From assembly GCA_030620455.1 (NCBI GenBank), contig JAUXEQ010000050.1:1-8714 (forward strand): a DNA stretch of 8,714 nt, read 5' to 3'. This document shows positions 1 to 6,820 of this stretch, in pieces. Source of the DNA: a bacterium. GTDB taxonomy: Bacteria; UBP14; UBA6098; B30-G16. The translations under genes and the position numbers were made by a program. The notes below the pieces were generated by a model, which was not told the DNA's origin, did no database searches, and saw nothing but the letters and a program-made list of their open reading frames with translations. Every line of letters starts with the position of its first letter. Within the stretch, counting starts at the first letter, position 1.

Positions 1-56
1 AATTTTCTGTTTATTTGTCTTTCCTTATGTCGTAACCTTGTATTAATATAAGCCAT
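1..56 (-). CDS. Possible start of a gene running off the left edge
   Basis: Just after the tolB stop codon, an ATG at 56-54 opens a frame that stays open for 18 codons to the window edge (it begins MAYINTRLRHKE). A G-rich stretch in the last tolB codons, about 8 bases upstream, could serve as its ribosome binding site. In many Gram-negative bacteria tolB is followed by pal or a TPR protein, so a closely spaced downstream gene is expected. The visible residues are basic and carry no recognisable signal, so I do not assign a product. The fragment is short enough for the open frame to be chance. Confidence 0.3.
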   Translation of the reverse strand, partial: MAYINTRLRHKERQINRK

Positions 57-57
57 T

Positions 58-1350
58 TCATTTTCCCCATTTGAAAAGAGGAGACCAAGCTGGCGAAACA
101 TTATCGTTCACACTATTGGTAATTCGTCGTATCTGAGAGCCATCGAAAAGCGTTTCATATAGCTGATATGTACCTAATCTGTCGGATGAGAAAACTATGT
201 GATAACCGTCCGGAGCCCAATCTGGATCCTCATTATTGCCAATAGAAGTTAGATAGGTTATATTTTCGCCGGATACATCGATAACAGCAATATCAAATTG
301 ACCTCTAGTACGAGATGCATAAGCGATCTTATCTCCTCTTGGCGACCAAGAAGGTTGATCGTTGTAATCACCTTCGAATGTTAGTCTTCTTACGTTAGCT
401 CCATCCTCGTCCATTATATAAACCTGAGGAGTTCCCGATCGATCTGATGTAAATGTTATGTAATGCCCATCTGGTGACCAGGAGGGTGAGGTTTCTATGT
501 TATAATTGTGAGTCAATCGTTTTAAGGATTTCGTTCGGGTATCGATAATGTAAATTTCTGAATTTCCATCTTTAGATAGAGCAATAGCAATTTTTCGACC
601 ATCCGGTGAGTATGCTGCTGCAGCATTTAGCCCTTTAAATCTGCTGAAGATTTCTGTTTTTCCGGTTTCAAAATTATAGATAAAAAGGTCAGGATTTTCT
701 AATCGAAAACTTGTAAATGTCAACGATAAAAGATCGGGAGACCAATCGGGTGTTAGAGATATATGTCCTCCCGAGGAGATTTGATTAATATTATATCCAT
801 CATAATCACATGTATATAATTCTTTATTTCCTGTGCGTTTAGAAATAAATGCGATTTTTGTTTGTGCGATTCCTTTCTCGCCCGTTAACGCCTTGACAAT
901 ATCGTCGGATATTGAATGAACTATATGTCTCAGATCATCTGGACTGCCTTTAATATTACGTTTGTAAATACTTCTATTGGCACCGATAGAAAACAGTCGA
1001 GCTTCAATCTGTAATTCAACTCCAATTTTCTTAAAATTTCCAAGGACAATGGCTTGGACACCAGAATTTAGCCAATCTACTTTTATTATTTCGGACTCGG
1101 ATCTAACCATTGTAGGGAAAAAGTCAAAATTTAAAACTGTAAAAAAAGGGGAAAATGCCAAATCATCAGTGATTATTTGAGCTATATTATTTCCGAGACC
1201 GGTATCAATTGCTTGACTTGTCGAATCGAGAACAAATGGCATTATAGCAATTCTAATTCGTTCGGTTCCCCGATCGGTAATCTTTAAATGTACTTCTTGT
1301 GGTAATAATATACTTATGTAACATATTATTACAGCGTAGATTACCCTCAT
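58..1350 (-). CDS. tolB: TolB-like periplasmic beta-propeller protein
   Basis: This is a full-length TolB, the periplasmic part of the Tol-Pal envelope system, which helps maintain the outer membrane during cell constriction. The 430 residues match the family length. A hydrophobic N-terminus (about 3-16) looks like a secretion signal, though no clear cleavage site is visible. Residues about 30-155 form the TolB N-terminal domain (IAIMPF at 34-39). From about 160 comes a propeller of PD40/WD40-like repeats, each with a WSPDG-type motif: residues 203, 247, 291, 335, 378 and 422, spaced about 44 apart. The linker GEKGIAQTKIAFIS is typical of TolB. The ATG at 1350 is preceded by GAGG with an 8-base spacer. 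No tolQ, tolR, tolA or pal is visible, although the downstream side is cut off after 57 bases. A generic TolB-like propeller protein is the alternative, but the two-domain order makes TolB much more likely. Confidence 0.9.
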   Translation of the reverse strand: MRVIYAVIICYISILLPQEVHLKITDRGTERIRIAIMPFVLDSTSQAIDTGLGNNIAQIITDDLAFSPFFTVLNFDFFPTMVRSESEIIKVDWLNSGVQAIVLGNFKKIGVELQIEARLFSIGANRSIYKRNIKGSPDDLRHIVHSISDDIVKALTGEKGIAQTKIAFISKRTGNKELYTCDYDGYNINQISSGGHISLTPDWSPDLLSLTFTSFRLENPDLFIYNFETGKTEIFSRFKGLNAAAAYSPDGRKIAIALSKDGNSEIYIIDTRTKSLKRLTHNYNIETSPSWSPDGHYITFTSDRSGTPQVYIMDEDGANVRRLTFEGDYNDQPSWSPRGDKIAYASRTRGQFDIAVIDVSGENITYLTSIGNNEDPDWAPDGYHIVFSSDRLGTYQLYETLFDGSQIRRITNSVNDNVSPAWSPLFKWGK

Positions 1351-1531
1351 TATATAAACCTCTTATTTAAAATATAATCATAACCTATGAAATATTAAGA
1401 TAATGGCAAGCACTTATTGTTCTAAATTTCAAAAAGTTTAATAAATAGTCTTGAGTTAATTCTAAGTATGAAATAAGAGCACCTGAAATGAGATATAATC
1501 AGAAAATACTTTGAGGTACAATAAATTAAAA

Positions 1532-1608
1532 TGGTGGGCGATAATGGATTTGAACCAATGACCTCTACCATGTCAAGGTAGCACTCTAACCAACTGAGCT
1601 AATCGCCC
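1532..1608 (-). tRNA. tRNA-Val(GAC)
   Basis: The minus strand folds into a complete 77-base cloverleaf. The acceptor stem is GGGCGAT paired with ATCGCCC, followed by discriminator A and an encoded CCA (1534-1532). The D arm is GCTC/GAGT. The anticodon arm is CTACC/GGTAG with loop TTGACAT, so the anticodon GAC lies at 1574-1572 and reads valine GUC and GUU codons. The T loop is TTCAAAT. The T stem ATTGG/CCATT has one T-T mismatch at its second pair. The gene lies alone between rnfB and tolB on the same strand. The flanks, 1351-1531 and 1609-1805, are AT-rich, and I see no further gene or convincing terminator there. Confidence 0.95.
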
Positions 1609-1805
1609 ACTCTATGTAAATCAAAATTGCTTCTTGAAATAATCAAGTGATTTTTAACGTAACAAAAAATTTATGTATCGCTTATATGTCAAGATTTTTT
1701 ATTGCAAACTCTTAATTCACATATTTGAAATTTAATTTTACATTTGTTCGTAATGTTGTAAAGTCTCTTATAATATAGTTTTTAAAAAAATTCAAGCTAC
1801 GTAGA

Positions 1806-2747
1806 TTACTTGTTCTTCTCATCTTTAGTTGTAGCTTTCTTCGCAGCCTTTGCTTTAGCTTGTTCTTCTTTGATCTTTGCCAATAGTATTTTTGTCTCTT
1901 CAGGTTGAAAAGGTAAAGCTTGTGGTATTCCCTTATTAGCTTTTAGAATATTAGGATGCTTGTCTAAAATGCATTTAGTAGGACATACTGATATACAAAC
2001 TCCGCACGCAGTACACTTACTATAATCAATTACAGCGAGTTTATCGATTATATGTATAGCATCCTCAGGACAGTTTTTCTGACACATCATACATGCAATG
2101 CACCCGGTTTCGCAAGCTTTTAGAACGTTAGGTCCTGGATCGGTTGAATTACAAGCAACGAAAACAGGTTGGTTTTTCGGAACAAGCTTCATAACGTCGG
2201 TAGGACAAACCTCGACACAAATTTCACAGGCAGTGCATTTATTTGGATCTGTAATTGGGATATTGTTGGGTCCCATGTGCAGAGCATCAAACGGGCATGC
2301 TTCAACACACGTACCGTAACCAAGGCAACCGTGAGTGCATAGTTTGTGACCACCGCCAAGGAAGATCGCTGCACGACAATTATTTATGCCATCATATTTA
2401 TACTTTTCTATTGCTTTATTTCCACCGTTGCAGGCTGCCACAGCAATCATAACCTCAATTTCTTTAACCTCAGAACCAAGAATTTTTGCAATGCTATCTG
2501 CAACATCTGGACCACCTACAGGGCATCCATTCACTGCTGCTTGTTTCTCGACAACGGCTTTGGCGAAGCCGGAACATCCTGGGAATCCGCAGGCACCGCA
2601 ATTTGCGCCGGGTAGAACATCCAAAACCAATTCTACACGTGGATCAACAATTACTGCGAATTTCTTTGCAGCAATAGCTAAACCTATTCCAAATATAAGA
2701 CCAAAAAAAGCCAATTCTATTATCGATCCTATAAGGGCATACTCCAT
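1806..2747 (-). CDS. rnfB: Rnf electron transport complex subunit B (long, ferredoxin-rich form)
   Basis: RnfB is the membrane-anchored iron-sulfur protein thought to accept electrons from reduced ferredoxin. Residues about 5-27 form one N-terminal membrane helix. The Fe-S domain follows, with GANCGACGFPGC giving C50, C53 and C58, plus C75. Conserved C106 and C124 come next. Then there are four ferredoxin-type groups: C137/C141/C147/C151, C171/C174/C177/C181, C216/C219/C222/C226 and C245/C248/C251/C255. At 313 residues it matches the long RnfB of anaerobes; proteobacterial RnfB is about 190 residues with two ferredoxin motifs. The tail from about 287 is rich in Ala and Lys. Its ATG overlaps the stop of the preceding gene (TAATG), and a strong AAGGAG lies 5 bases upstream, so translation is probably coupled. 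It is the last rnf gene of the cluster, as in clostridial operons. Confidence 0.95.
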   Translation of the reverse strand: MEYALIGSIIELAFFGLIFGIGLAIAAKKFAVIVDPRVELVLDVLPGANCGACGFPGCSGFAKAVVEKQAAVNGCPVGGPDVADSIAKILGSEVKEIEVMIAVAACNGGNKAIEKYKYDGINNCRAAIFLGGGHKLCTHGCLGYGTCVEACPFDALHMGPNNIPITDPNKCTACEICVEVCPTDVMKLVPKNQPVFVACNSTDPGPNVLKACETGCIACMMCQKNCPEDAIHIIDKLAVIDYSKCTACGVCISVCPTKCILDKHPNILKANKGIPQALPFQPEETKILLAKIKEEQAKAKAAKKATTKDEKNK

Positions 2748-3022
2748 TAAAGCTCCTTTTCTAAATTTTCTGTTTCAGAAAGCATATCGAGAATTTGTTG
2801 TGCTTTAGTTTTTAAACTTTCAAGCACTAATATTGCAAAAGCAGTTCCAAGAAGCTCTCCGCTGGCTGTACCAATGGGATATCCTCCGGCTCCAGCAAGA
2901 GCACCCGTTGTTTTTATAATATTGGGTATATCATATTCCGCAAGAGTTTCAGATATCAACTCTGCAACAGCTCTATTCCGGATTTCTATAATTTTTACTA
3001 ACTTCTCGTCTTTCATCTGCAT
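2747..3022 (-). CDS. Small DUF2007-like protein coupled to rnfB
   Basis: This 91-residue protein has no membrane helix or cysteine cluster. The pattern KIIEIRNRAVAELISETL, then a short beta-like stretch (DIPNIIK) and a C-terminal helix preceded by AFAILVLESL, resembles the DUF2007 'putative signal transducing protein' family, which has a small ferredoxin-like/PII-like alpha-beta fold. Residues 40-60 are rich in Gly and Ala (GALAGAGGYPIGTASGELLG), an unusual loop for a protein this small. Its stop overlaps the rnfB start by one base, and the rnfB ribosome binding site lies inside its 3' end, so the two are probably translated together. Two possible starts exist, ATG at 3022 and ATG at 3016; neither has a clear ribosome binding site. 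The family match is by eye, and the function within the Rnf operon is unknown. Confidence 0.75.
   Translation of the reverse strand: MQMKDEKLVKIIEIRNRAVAELISETLAEYDIPNIIKTTGALAGAGGYPIGTASGELLGTAFAILVLESLKTKAQQILDMLSETENLEKEL
2753..2758 (-). promoter_or_regulatory. rnfB ribosome binding site inside the upstream gene
   Basis: AAGGAG lies 5 bases before the rnfB ATG, within the last codons of the DUF2007-like gene. It fixes the rnfB start and supports coupled translation of the pair. Confidence 0.75.
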
Positions 3023-3101
3023 ATAAAAAGTTAATTCTCATTTAGTTGATTCATACTAATTTATTAAAAGTTTGAAATAAAATTTCCCAGTGAAAAGAAT
3101 T

Positions 3102-3752
3102 CTAAAATTTCAATCCTGTAAATCCTAAGAATGCAATGGATATCAACGCCGCAGTGAAAAATGCAATTGGTAAACCTTTCATAGGTCTTGGAATATCCGA
3201 TAGTTCAAGTCTCTCTCTTATTCCACTCATCAAAAGAAGAGCAATCATAAAACCGATACCTGCAGAAAAACCGTGTACGATGCTTTCCAAAAAATTAAGA
3301 TTCATTGTCATAGTGTTGAGTTCCGCAACCCCAAGAACTGCGCAATTTGTTGTAATTAGTGGTAGAAATATGCCGAGTCCCTCATAAAGAGATGGAGAAA
3401 TTTTTTGAATTACCATCTCTACGAATTGAACGAATGAGGCTATAACAATAATAAATGCAATAGTTTCAAGATACGCGAGATCAAAGCTAGAAGGAGTAAC
3501 GTTTGAACCAAATGCTTTGAAAATTATATATAACAAATTGGATTGCGTAGGTTGAAGGAAATAAGTCCAGATTAACCACGTTATTGCAGATGACATTGTC
3601 ATAACAAATATAACAGCAAATCCCATACCAACAGCTGTCTCGGTTTTCTTGGATACTCCCATAAAAGGACATAATCCCAAAAATCTTGAAAGGACAAAAT
3701 TGTTTATTAATATGGCACTAATTGAAATCGAAATTAATGCTCCGAAATTCAT
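3102..3752 (-). CDS. rnfA: Rnf electron transport complex subunit A
   Basis: RnfA is an integral membrane subunit of Rnf, related to NqrE. Together with RnfE it is known to hold an intramembrane iron-sulfur cluster between paired half-helices. The family motifs are clear: NNFVLSRFLGLCPFMG (C28), LGIFLPLITTNCAVLG (C137) and the C-terminal FLGFTGLKF. ATG at 3752 is preferred because GGAGG stands 6 bases upstream and the protein then begins MNFGALIS, as RnfA does. An in-frame start at 3797 would add 15 residues (MTIYCCIYCDYWRLK) unlike the family. At 216 residues it is still longer than the usual 190-195. The extra part is about 20 residues between the second and third membrane segments (about 67-90). 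It is separated from the upstream 122-residue gene by 97 bases. Confidence 0.95.
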   Translation of the reverse strand: MNFGALISISISAILINNFVLSRFLGLCPFMGVSKKTETAVGMGFAVIFVMTMSSAITWLIWTYFLQPTQSNLLYIIFKAFGSNVTPSSFDLAYLETIAFIIVIASFVQFVEMVIQKISPSLYEGLGIFLPLITTNCAVLGVAELNTMTMNLNFLESIVHGFSAGIGFMIALLLMSGIRERLELSDIPRPMKGLPIAFFTAALISIAFLGFTGLKF

Positions 3753-3758
3753 TTTTAA

Positions 3759-3763
3759 CCTCC
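3759..3763 (-). promoter_or_regulatory. rnfA ribosome binding site
   Basis: A perfect GGAGG lies 6 bases before ATG 3752. It decides the rnfA start against the longer in-frame reading from 3797. Confidence 0.8.
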
Positions 3764-3849
3764 AATAATCACAATAAATACAGCAATAAATTGTCAATAA
3801 TAACAGTATGTAATATACAAAGTAAACTCAAATGAATCATGTACAAAAC

Positions 3850-4218
3850 TTAATTACCTAAAATCGTTAATTGAGTCTCAATAAAATTTATAATTTTTCT
3901 TGCATATCTAAGAGCGTTCCATGCTTGTTCTATACTGACACTTGGAGTTTCTGTTCCGCTGTATAATTCCACTGGTTTTAAAACAGGATTGAAAAGATCG
4001 TTAATAACCTTTGTTGCATTAATAAGTTCAATATCATTTGTCAGTTTTGCCATTCTGTGACTGAGATTTGTGCAATCGGCATCGATTCCTTTTACAGACT
4101 CAAGTTTTTTAATTGCTATTCTAACGGCAATTTCAATCAAATTTATTGCATTTCCGACATTTCCACTCGTTAATTGACGTTCAGATTCCTCTAATTTTTC
4201 AATAGCTGATTCTCCCAT
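3850..4218 (-). CDS. Small helical protein of unknown function between rnfE and rnfA (HEPN-like?)
   Basis: I do not recognise this 122-residue protein with confidence. It is soluble-looking and appears almost entirely alpha-helical. There are probable helices at about 3-17, 21-43, 52-72 and 96-117, and a loop around 78-95 (NPVLKPVELYSGTETPS). The layout of paired N-terminal helices (GNVGNAINLIEIAVRIAIKK), a middle LSHRMAKL segment and a final helix AWNALRYARKIINFIE is like small HEPN-type helical bundles. However, the Rx4-6H motif of RNase HEPN proteins is missing where it would be expected. Its ATG at 4218 is 11 bases after the rnfE stop, so it is cotranscribed with rnfE; its own ribosome binding site is weak. 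The location suggests an accessory, assembly or regulatory role for Rnf, but that is inference. It could equally be an unrelated passenger gene. Confidence 0.75.
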   Translation of the reverse strand: MGESAIEKLEESERQLTSGNVGNAINLIEIAVRIAIKKLESVKGIDADCTNLSHRMAKLTNDIELINATKVINDLFNPVLKPVELYSGTETPSVSIEQAWNALRYARKIINFIETQLTILGN

Positions 4219-4229
4219 TTAAGTTTACT

Positions 4230-4841
4230 TTAATTTTTGGTAATTAATTGTTTTAACCATAAAAATATTCCTAATGTCAAAAATCCTCCAGGTGGAAGAA
4301 TTAAAAGTAAAGCTGGTGTAAAGGAACTGCCCATAATATTAACTGTTTTAGGATCCACAATAATAGGAAATCCAAGCGTCAAAGTTCCACTGCCTAAAAT
4401 TTCTCTTATTCCTCCCAACAGGAAAAGAACGATGGTAAATCCAATTCCCATTCCAAGACCATCGAGCATGGAAGCGAGAACGCTTTTCTTACTTGCAAAC
4501 GCCTCAGCTCGACCAAGGATTATGCAATTCACAACAATTAATGGAATAAAAATTCCTAATTGCTTGGAAAGTTCAGGTGTGTATCCTGCCATAACCAATT
4601 TAGTTATTGTAACAAATGATGCAATAACCGTAATAAAAATTGGAATTCTAATCTTTGAGGGTACGGTCTTTTTAATAAGAGAAATGATAATGTTGGACAT
4701 TGTTAAAACAAATATAACTGCAATACCCATCCCAATTCCGTTGTATGCTGTCGATGTAACTGCAAGAGCAGGGCAAAGTCCAAGTGCAAGAACAAGCACT
4801 GGGTTTTCTTTTAATAGCCCATTAGTGAAGATCTTTAACAT
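4230..4841 (-). CDS. rnfE: Rnf electron transport complex subunit E
   Basis: RnfE is a membrane subunit homologous to RnfA and to NqrD, and is its partner around the intramembrane iron-sulfur cluster. The sequence shows the family signature NGLLKENPVLVLALGLCPALAV with C23, and a second half-helix IPLIVVNCIILGRAEAFA with C106. It also has MLDGLGMGIGFT and GGIREILGSGTL, then a Pro/Gly-rich segment (ILPPGGFLTLG) before the final helix. About six membrane segments are apparent. The 203 residues match the usual 195-235. The ATG at 4841 is preceded by GGGAGAG about 8-10 bases upstream. An 85-base gap separates it from rnfG and 11 bases from the next gene downstream. Confidence 0.95.
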   Translation of the reverse strand: MLKIFTNGLLKENPVLVLALGLCPALAVTSTAYNGIGMGIAVIFVLTMSNIIISLIKKTVPSKIRIPIFITVIASFVTITKLVMAGYTPELSKQLGIFIPLIVVNCIILGRAEAFASKKSVLASMLDGLGMGIGFTIVLFLLGGIREILGSGTLTLGFPIIVDPKTVNIMGSSFTPALLLILPPGGFLTLGIFLWLKQLITKN

Positions 4842-4926
4842 GTTTTATGCTCTCCCGAAACCTATTGAATATCAATCTTAATTATAAGTTACATACTGCA
4901 ATATCAAATAATCAATCTTTTTTCTA

Positions 4927-5544
4927 CTAATTAGCGTCAGATATTAGCTCTCTCACAGTTACAGAATCTTTCAGTGTCTTTTGTTTTTGCGCTGCAGGTA
5001 ACTCTGATTTATGTTCCATGAGATTTTCAATAACTTCAACCACACTTTCTGTAACAGTTCTCGATGAAATTGTAGCGCCTGTAATCGATTTAATGTCACC
5101 ACCATCTTTATCGACATTTAATTGGTCTAAATTCTTTGCTGCAAACTGTTCTTGGAACCATTCTTTTTGGACATTTGTGCCGAGACCAGGAGTTTCACTT
5201 TGATACATAACCTTAATTCCGGATACAGTGAAGTCAGTTTTTAGACCGACCATTGTCTTAACATTGCTGGAGAATCCGTATTTAATACCTATGACTGCAA
5301 ATCCCACTGGCACAGTTTTTTCTTCATCACTGAAACCAATAAAAACTATTGTGCTATCTGAAAGTATTATTTCATCAAAAACTAAAGCATCAGAAGGCAA
5401 AACCTCCTTAATCGCTTGTTCCTGTTCCATTTTAGCTTGTTGCTCTATTCTCGGTTTTGTTTTGGTATACATCCATCCCAGAAGAAGACCAGCAATGCCT
5501 GCATAAGCCATCAGTATAAACCCTAATTTCAATATATTTTTCAC
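4927..5544 (-). CDS. rnfG: Rnf electron transport complex subunit G (flavoprotein)
   Basis: RnfG is a single-pass, periplasm-facing flavoprotein that carries covalently bound FMN. The membrane helix is at about 5-24. The FMN-binding domain contains SETPGLGT (about 116-123) and the flavinylation motif TGATISS, in which the Thr (158 in this numbering) is the expected attachment residue. A charged tail of about 35 residues follows. I chose GTG at 5544, giving 205 residues, because GGAG lies 5 bases upstream and the protein then starts directly before its membrane helix. The alternative is TTG at 5571, nine codons earlier, which lacks a good ribosome binding site and would place a C(UUCG)G hairpin inside the coding region. 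The attaching enzyme ApbE is not encoded in this window. Confidence 0.92.
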   Translation of the reverse strand: MKNILKLGFILMAYAGIAGLLLGWMYTKTKPRIEQQAKMEQEQAIKEVLPSDALVFDEIILSDSTIVFIGFSDEEKTVPVGFAVIGIKYGFSSNVKTMVGLKTDFTVSGIKVMYQSETPGLGTNVQKEWFQEQFAAKNLDQLNVDKDGGDIKSITGATISSRTVTESVVEVIENLMEHKSELPAAQKQKTLKDSVTVRELISDAN

Positions 5545-5549
5545 AATTT

Positions 5550-5553
5550 CTCC
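5550..5553 (-). promoter_or_regulatory. rnfG ribosome binding site
   Basis: GGAG stands 5 bases before GTG 5544. It favours this start over the TTG at 5571. It directly abuts the UUCG hairpin at 5555-5568. Confidence 0.6.
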
Positions 5554-5554
5554 A

Positions 5555-5568
5555 GAAACCGAAGTTTC
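5555..5568 (-). other. C(UUCG)G tetraloop hairpin between rnfD and rnfG
   Basis: On the minus strand the RNA reads GAAAC-UUCG-GUUUC, a perfect 5-bp stem closed by the very stable C(UUCG)G tetraloop. Two flanking G-U pairs could extend it to 7 bp, and the outer one would take in the first G of the rnfG ribosome binding site. No U-run follows, so it is not a classical terminator. A role in tuning rnfG translation or protecting a processed mRNA end is possible but inferred. Confidence 0.5.
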
Positions 5569-5589
5569 CAATATCTCAATATTTTGGAG

Positions 5590-6636
5590 CTATTTTTCTT
5601 CTTTTGCTCCAAGAATTCGCGGTTTAGTGTGCCTATCGATAAGAGGCACAACAAGATTCATAAGCAAAATTGAATATGATACTCCCTCTGGATATCCACC
5701 CCAGCGACGAATAATAACAGTTAATATTCCACAACCAATGCCAAAAATCCATCTACCTTTTGGTGTAATGGGAGATGTGACCATATCAGTAGCCATGAAA
5801 AAAGCACCTAACATAAGACCACCGCTAAAAGCATAAAATAGGACATTCATTTTAAACAATCCATCTGGACTACCAACAATCCAGCCGAGAACAAGAGCCG
5901 TGCCAATATATGAAAGAGTTATTCGCCAATCTGAGAATTTTCTTAATATAAGGTAAAGTCCACCTAAAATTATCAATGCTGCAGAGGTTTCACCCAGACA
6001 ACCTCCTATGTTCCCAAAAAACATGTTAGGTATCGAGGAGTATAAGTTTGATAAAATGTGATGAGCATGTTCGATTTGTTCCGCTGATGAGTTTGGATTA
6101 GCCAAGATTTCACCAACATGGGTTTTTAAAATGCCGAGTGGTGTGGAACCAGTAATCGCATCGAGTTTGGTGAAAAAACCAGGAATAGAACCACCTCGAG
6201 GTGTTATCCACTTAGTAGTCATCTGAACAGGCCAACTTGCCATAAGAAATGCTCGTCCTATGAGAGCAGGATTCAATGGATTGTTTCCTAATCCACCGAA
6301 TATTTGCTTAGCAAAGATAATTCCGAATGCAGAACCAACAAAAGCCATCCACAAAGGAACTCCCGGTGGGAGATTAAAAGAGAGAAGTATACCAGTAATT
6401 ACAGCGCTGCCGTCGTTGATTTGTATTTTTTTTCCACTGAGCTTTTGTATTATTGCTTCAGATAATACAGCGCCTAAAATACCCACTAAAGTTAAACATA
6501 TTGCTCTTGATCCGAAAAAATATACTGCCCCAAGAAAGGCTGGACTGAGAGCTAAAACCACATTCCACATTATGGTTTTTGTAGAGACGCCGCTTCTTAT
6601 ATGAGGTGAAGAAGAAACGAAATACTTTTCGTCCAA
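5590..6636 (-). CDS. rnfD: Rnf electron transport complex subunit D
   Basis: RnfD is a polytopic membrane subunit homologous to NqrB, carrying covalent FMN and probably part of the ion-translocation path. The N-terminus VSSSPHIRS is diagnostic. GNNPLNPALIGRAFLMASWP (118-137) is a conserved helix. DAITGSTPLG (159-168) contains the flavinylation site, most likely T165. FFMATDMVTSPITPKGR and GGYPEGVSYSILLMN follow near the C-terminus. The 348 residues are normal for the family. The start codon is TTG at 6636, supported by AAGGAG 5 bases upstream and by the expected N-terminus; no ATG fits. It is the first gene of the cluster, where rnfC would be expected just upstream, but the next gene upstream is the divergent coaE. 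Confidence 0.95.
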   Translation of the reverse strand: MDEKYFVSSSPHIRSGVSTKTIMWNVVLALSPAFLGAVYFFGSRAICLTLVGILGAVLSEAIIQKLSGKKIQINDGSAVITGILLSFNLPPGVPLWMAFVGSAFGIIFAKQIFGGLGNNPLNPALIGRAFLMASWPVQMTTKWITPRGGSIPGFFTKLDAITGSTPLGILKTHVGEILANPNSSAEQIEHAHHILSNLYSSIPNMFFGNIGGCLGETSAALIILGGLYLILRKFSDWRITLSYIGTALVLGWIVGSPDGLFKMNVLFYAFSGGLMLGAFFMATDMVTSPITPKGRWIFGIGCGILTVIIRRWGGYPEGVSYSILLMNLVVPLIDRHTKPRILGAKEEK

Positions 6637-6641
6637 CTCTG

Positions 6642-6647
6642 CTCCTT
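6642..6647 (-). promoter_or_regulatory. rnfD ribosome binding site
   Basis: AAGGAG lies 5 bases before the TTG start at 6636. It supports translation from this rare start codon. Confidence 0.7.
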
Positions 6648-6775
6648 ATAGTGAATTTTCGCTAAGATGATTTTCAAGTTATTAGGTAGTTGAGAAATGT
6701 GCAAGAACTTTTTAGACTTTTAATCCTTATAAACCGTTGTTGGGACACAAATCTTAAGTAATAAATCATATTTTG

Positions 6776-6803
6776 TTGACTATCAAATTCAAAATCTTAA
6801 ATT
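6776..6803 (+). promoter_or_regulatory. Candidate coaE promoter
   Basis: TTGACT (6776-6781) and TAAATT (6798-6803) are separated by 16 bases, giving a sigma70-like pair about 24 bases before the coaE ATG. The -10 element is a weak match in an AT-rich region, so this is only a candidate. No equally convincing promoter was found on the minus strand for the rnf operon. Confidence 0.3.
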
Positions 6804-6816
6804 ACAAATTCAAAGA

Positions 6817-6820
6817 GAGG
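6817..6820 (+). promoter_or_regulatory. coaE ribosome binding site
   Basis: GAGG lies 6 bases before ATG 6827. It decides the coaE start over an in-frame TTG at 6773. Confidence 0.6.

Noticed and set aside
1633..1647. Inverted repeat CTTGA-AATAA-TCAAG upstream of tRNA-Val
   Set aside because: Only 5 bp of AT-rich stem without a U-run; such repeats are expected by chance here.
1687..1692. Perfect TTGACA on the minus strand upstream of tRNA-Val
   Set aside because: No acceptable -10 element lies 15-19 bases downstream, only A/T runs; about 80 bases separate it from the tRNA.
2386..2808. Plus-strand open frame opposite rnfB and the DUF2007-like gene
   Set aside because: It is a shadow of the conserved rnfB frame on the other strand, with no family-like motifs.
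3768..3797. TTGACA...TGTGAT promoter-like pair (18-base spacer, minus strand) before rnfA
   Set aside because: The predicted transcription start would fall within the rnfA ribosome binding site, so it is unlikely to drive normal rnfA translation.
3753..3797. N-terminal extension of rnfA from ATG 3797
   Set aside because: The extra 15 residues are unlike RnfA, and the GGAGG site points to ATG 3752.
4237..4881. Long open frame on the plus strand opposite rnfE (214 codons)
   Set aside because: It is antisense to a clearly conserved RnfE, and its translation is Pro/Ile/Thr-rich without domain signals, so it is a shadow frame.
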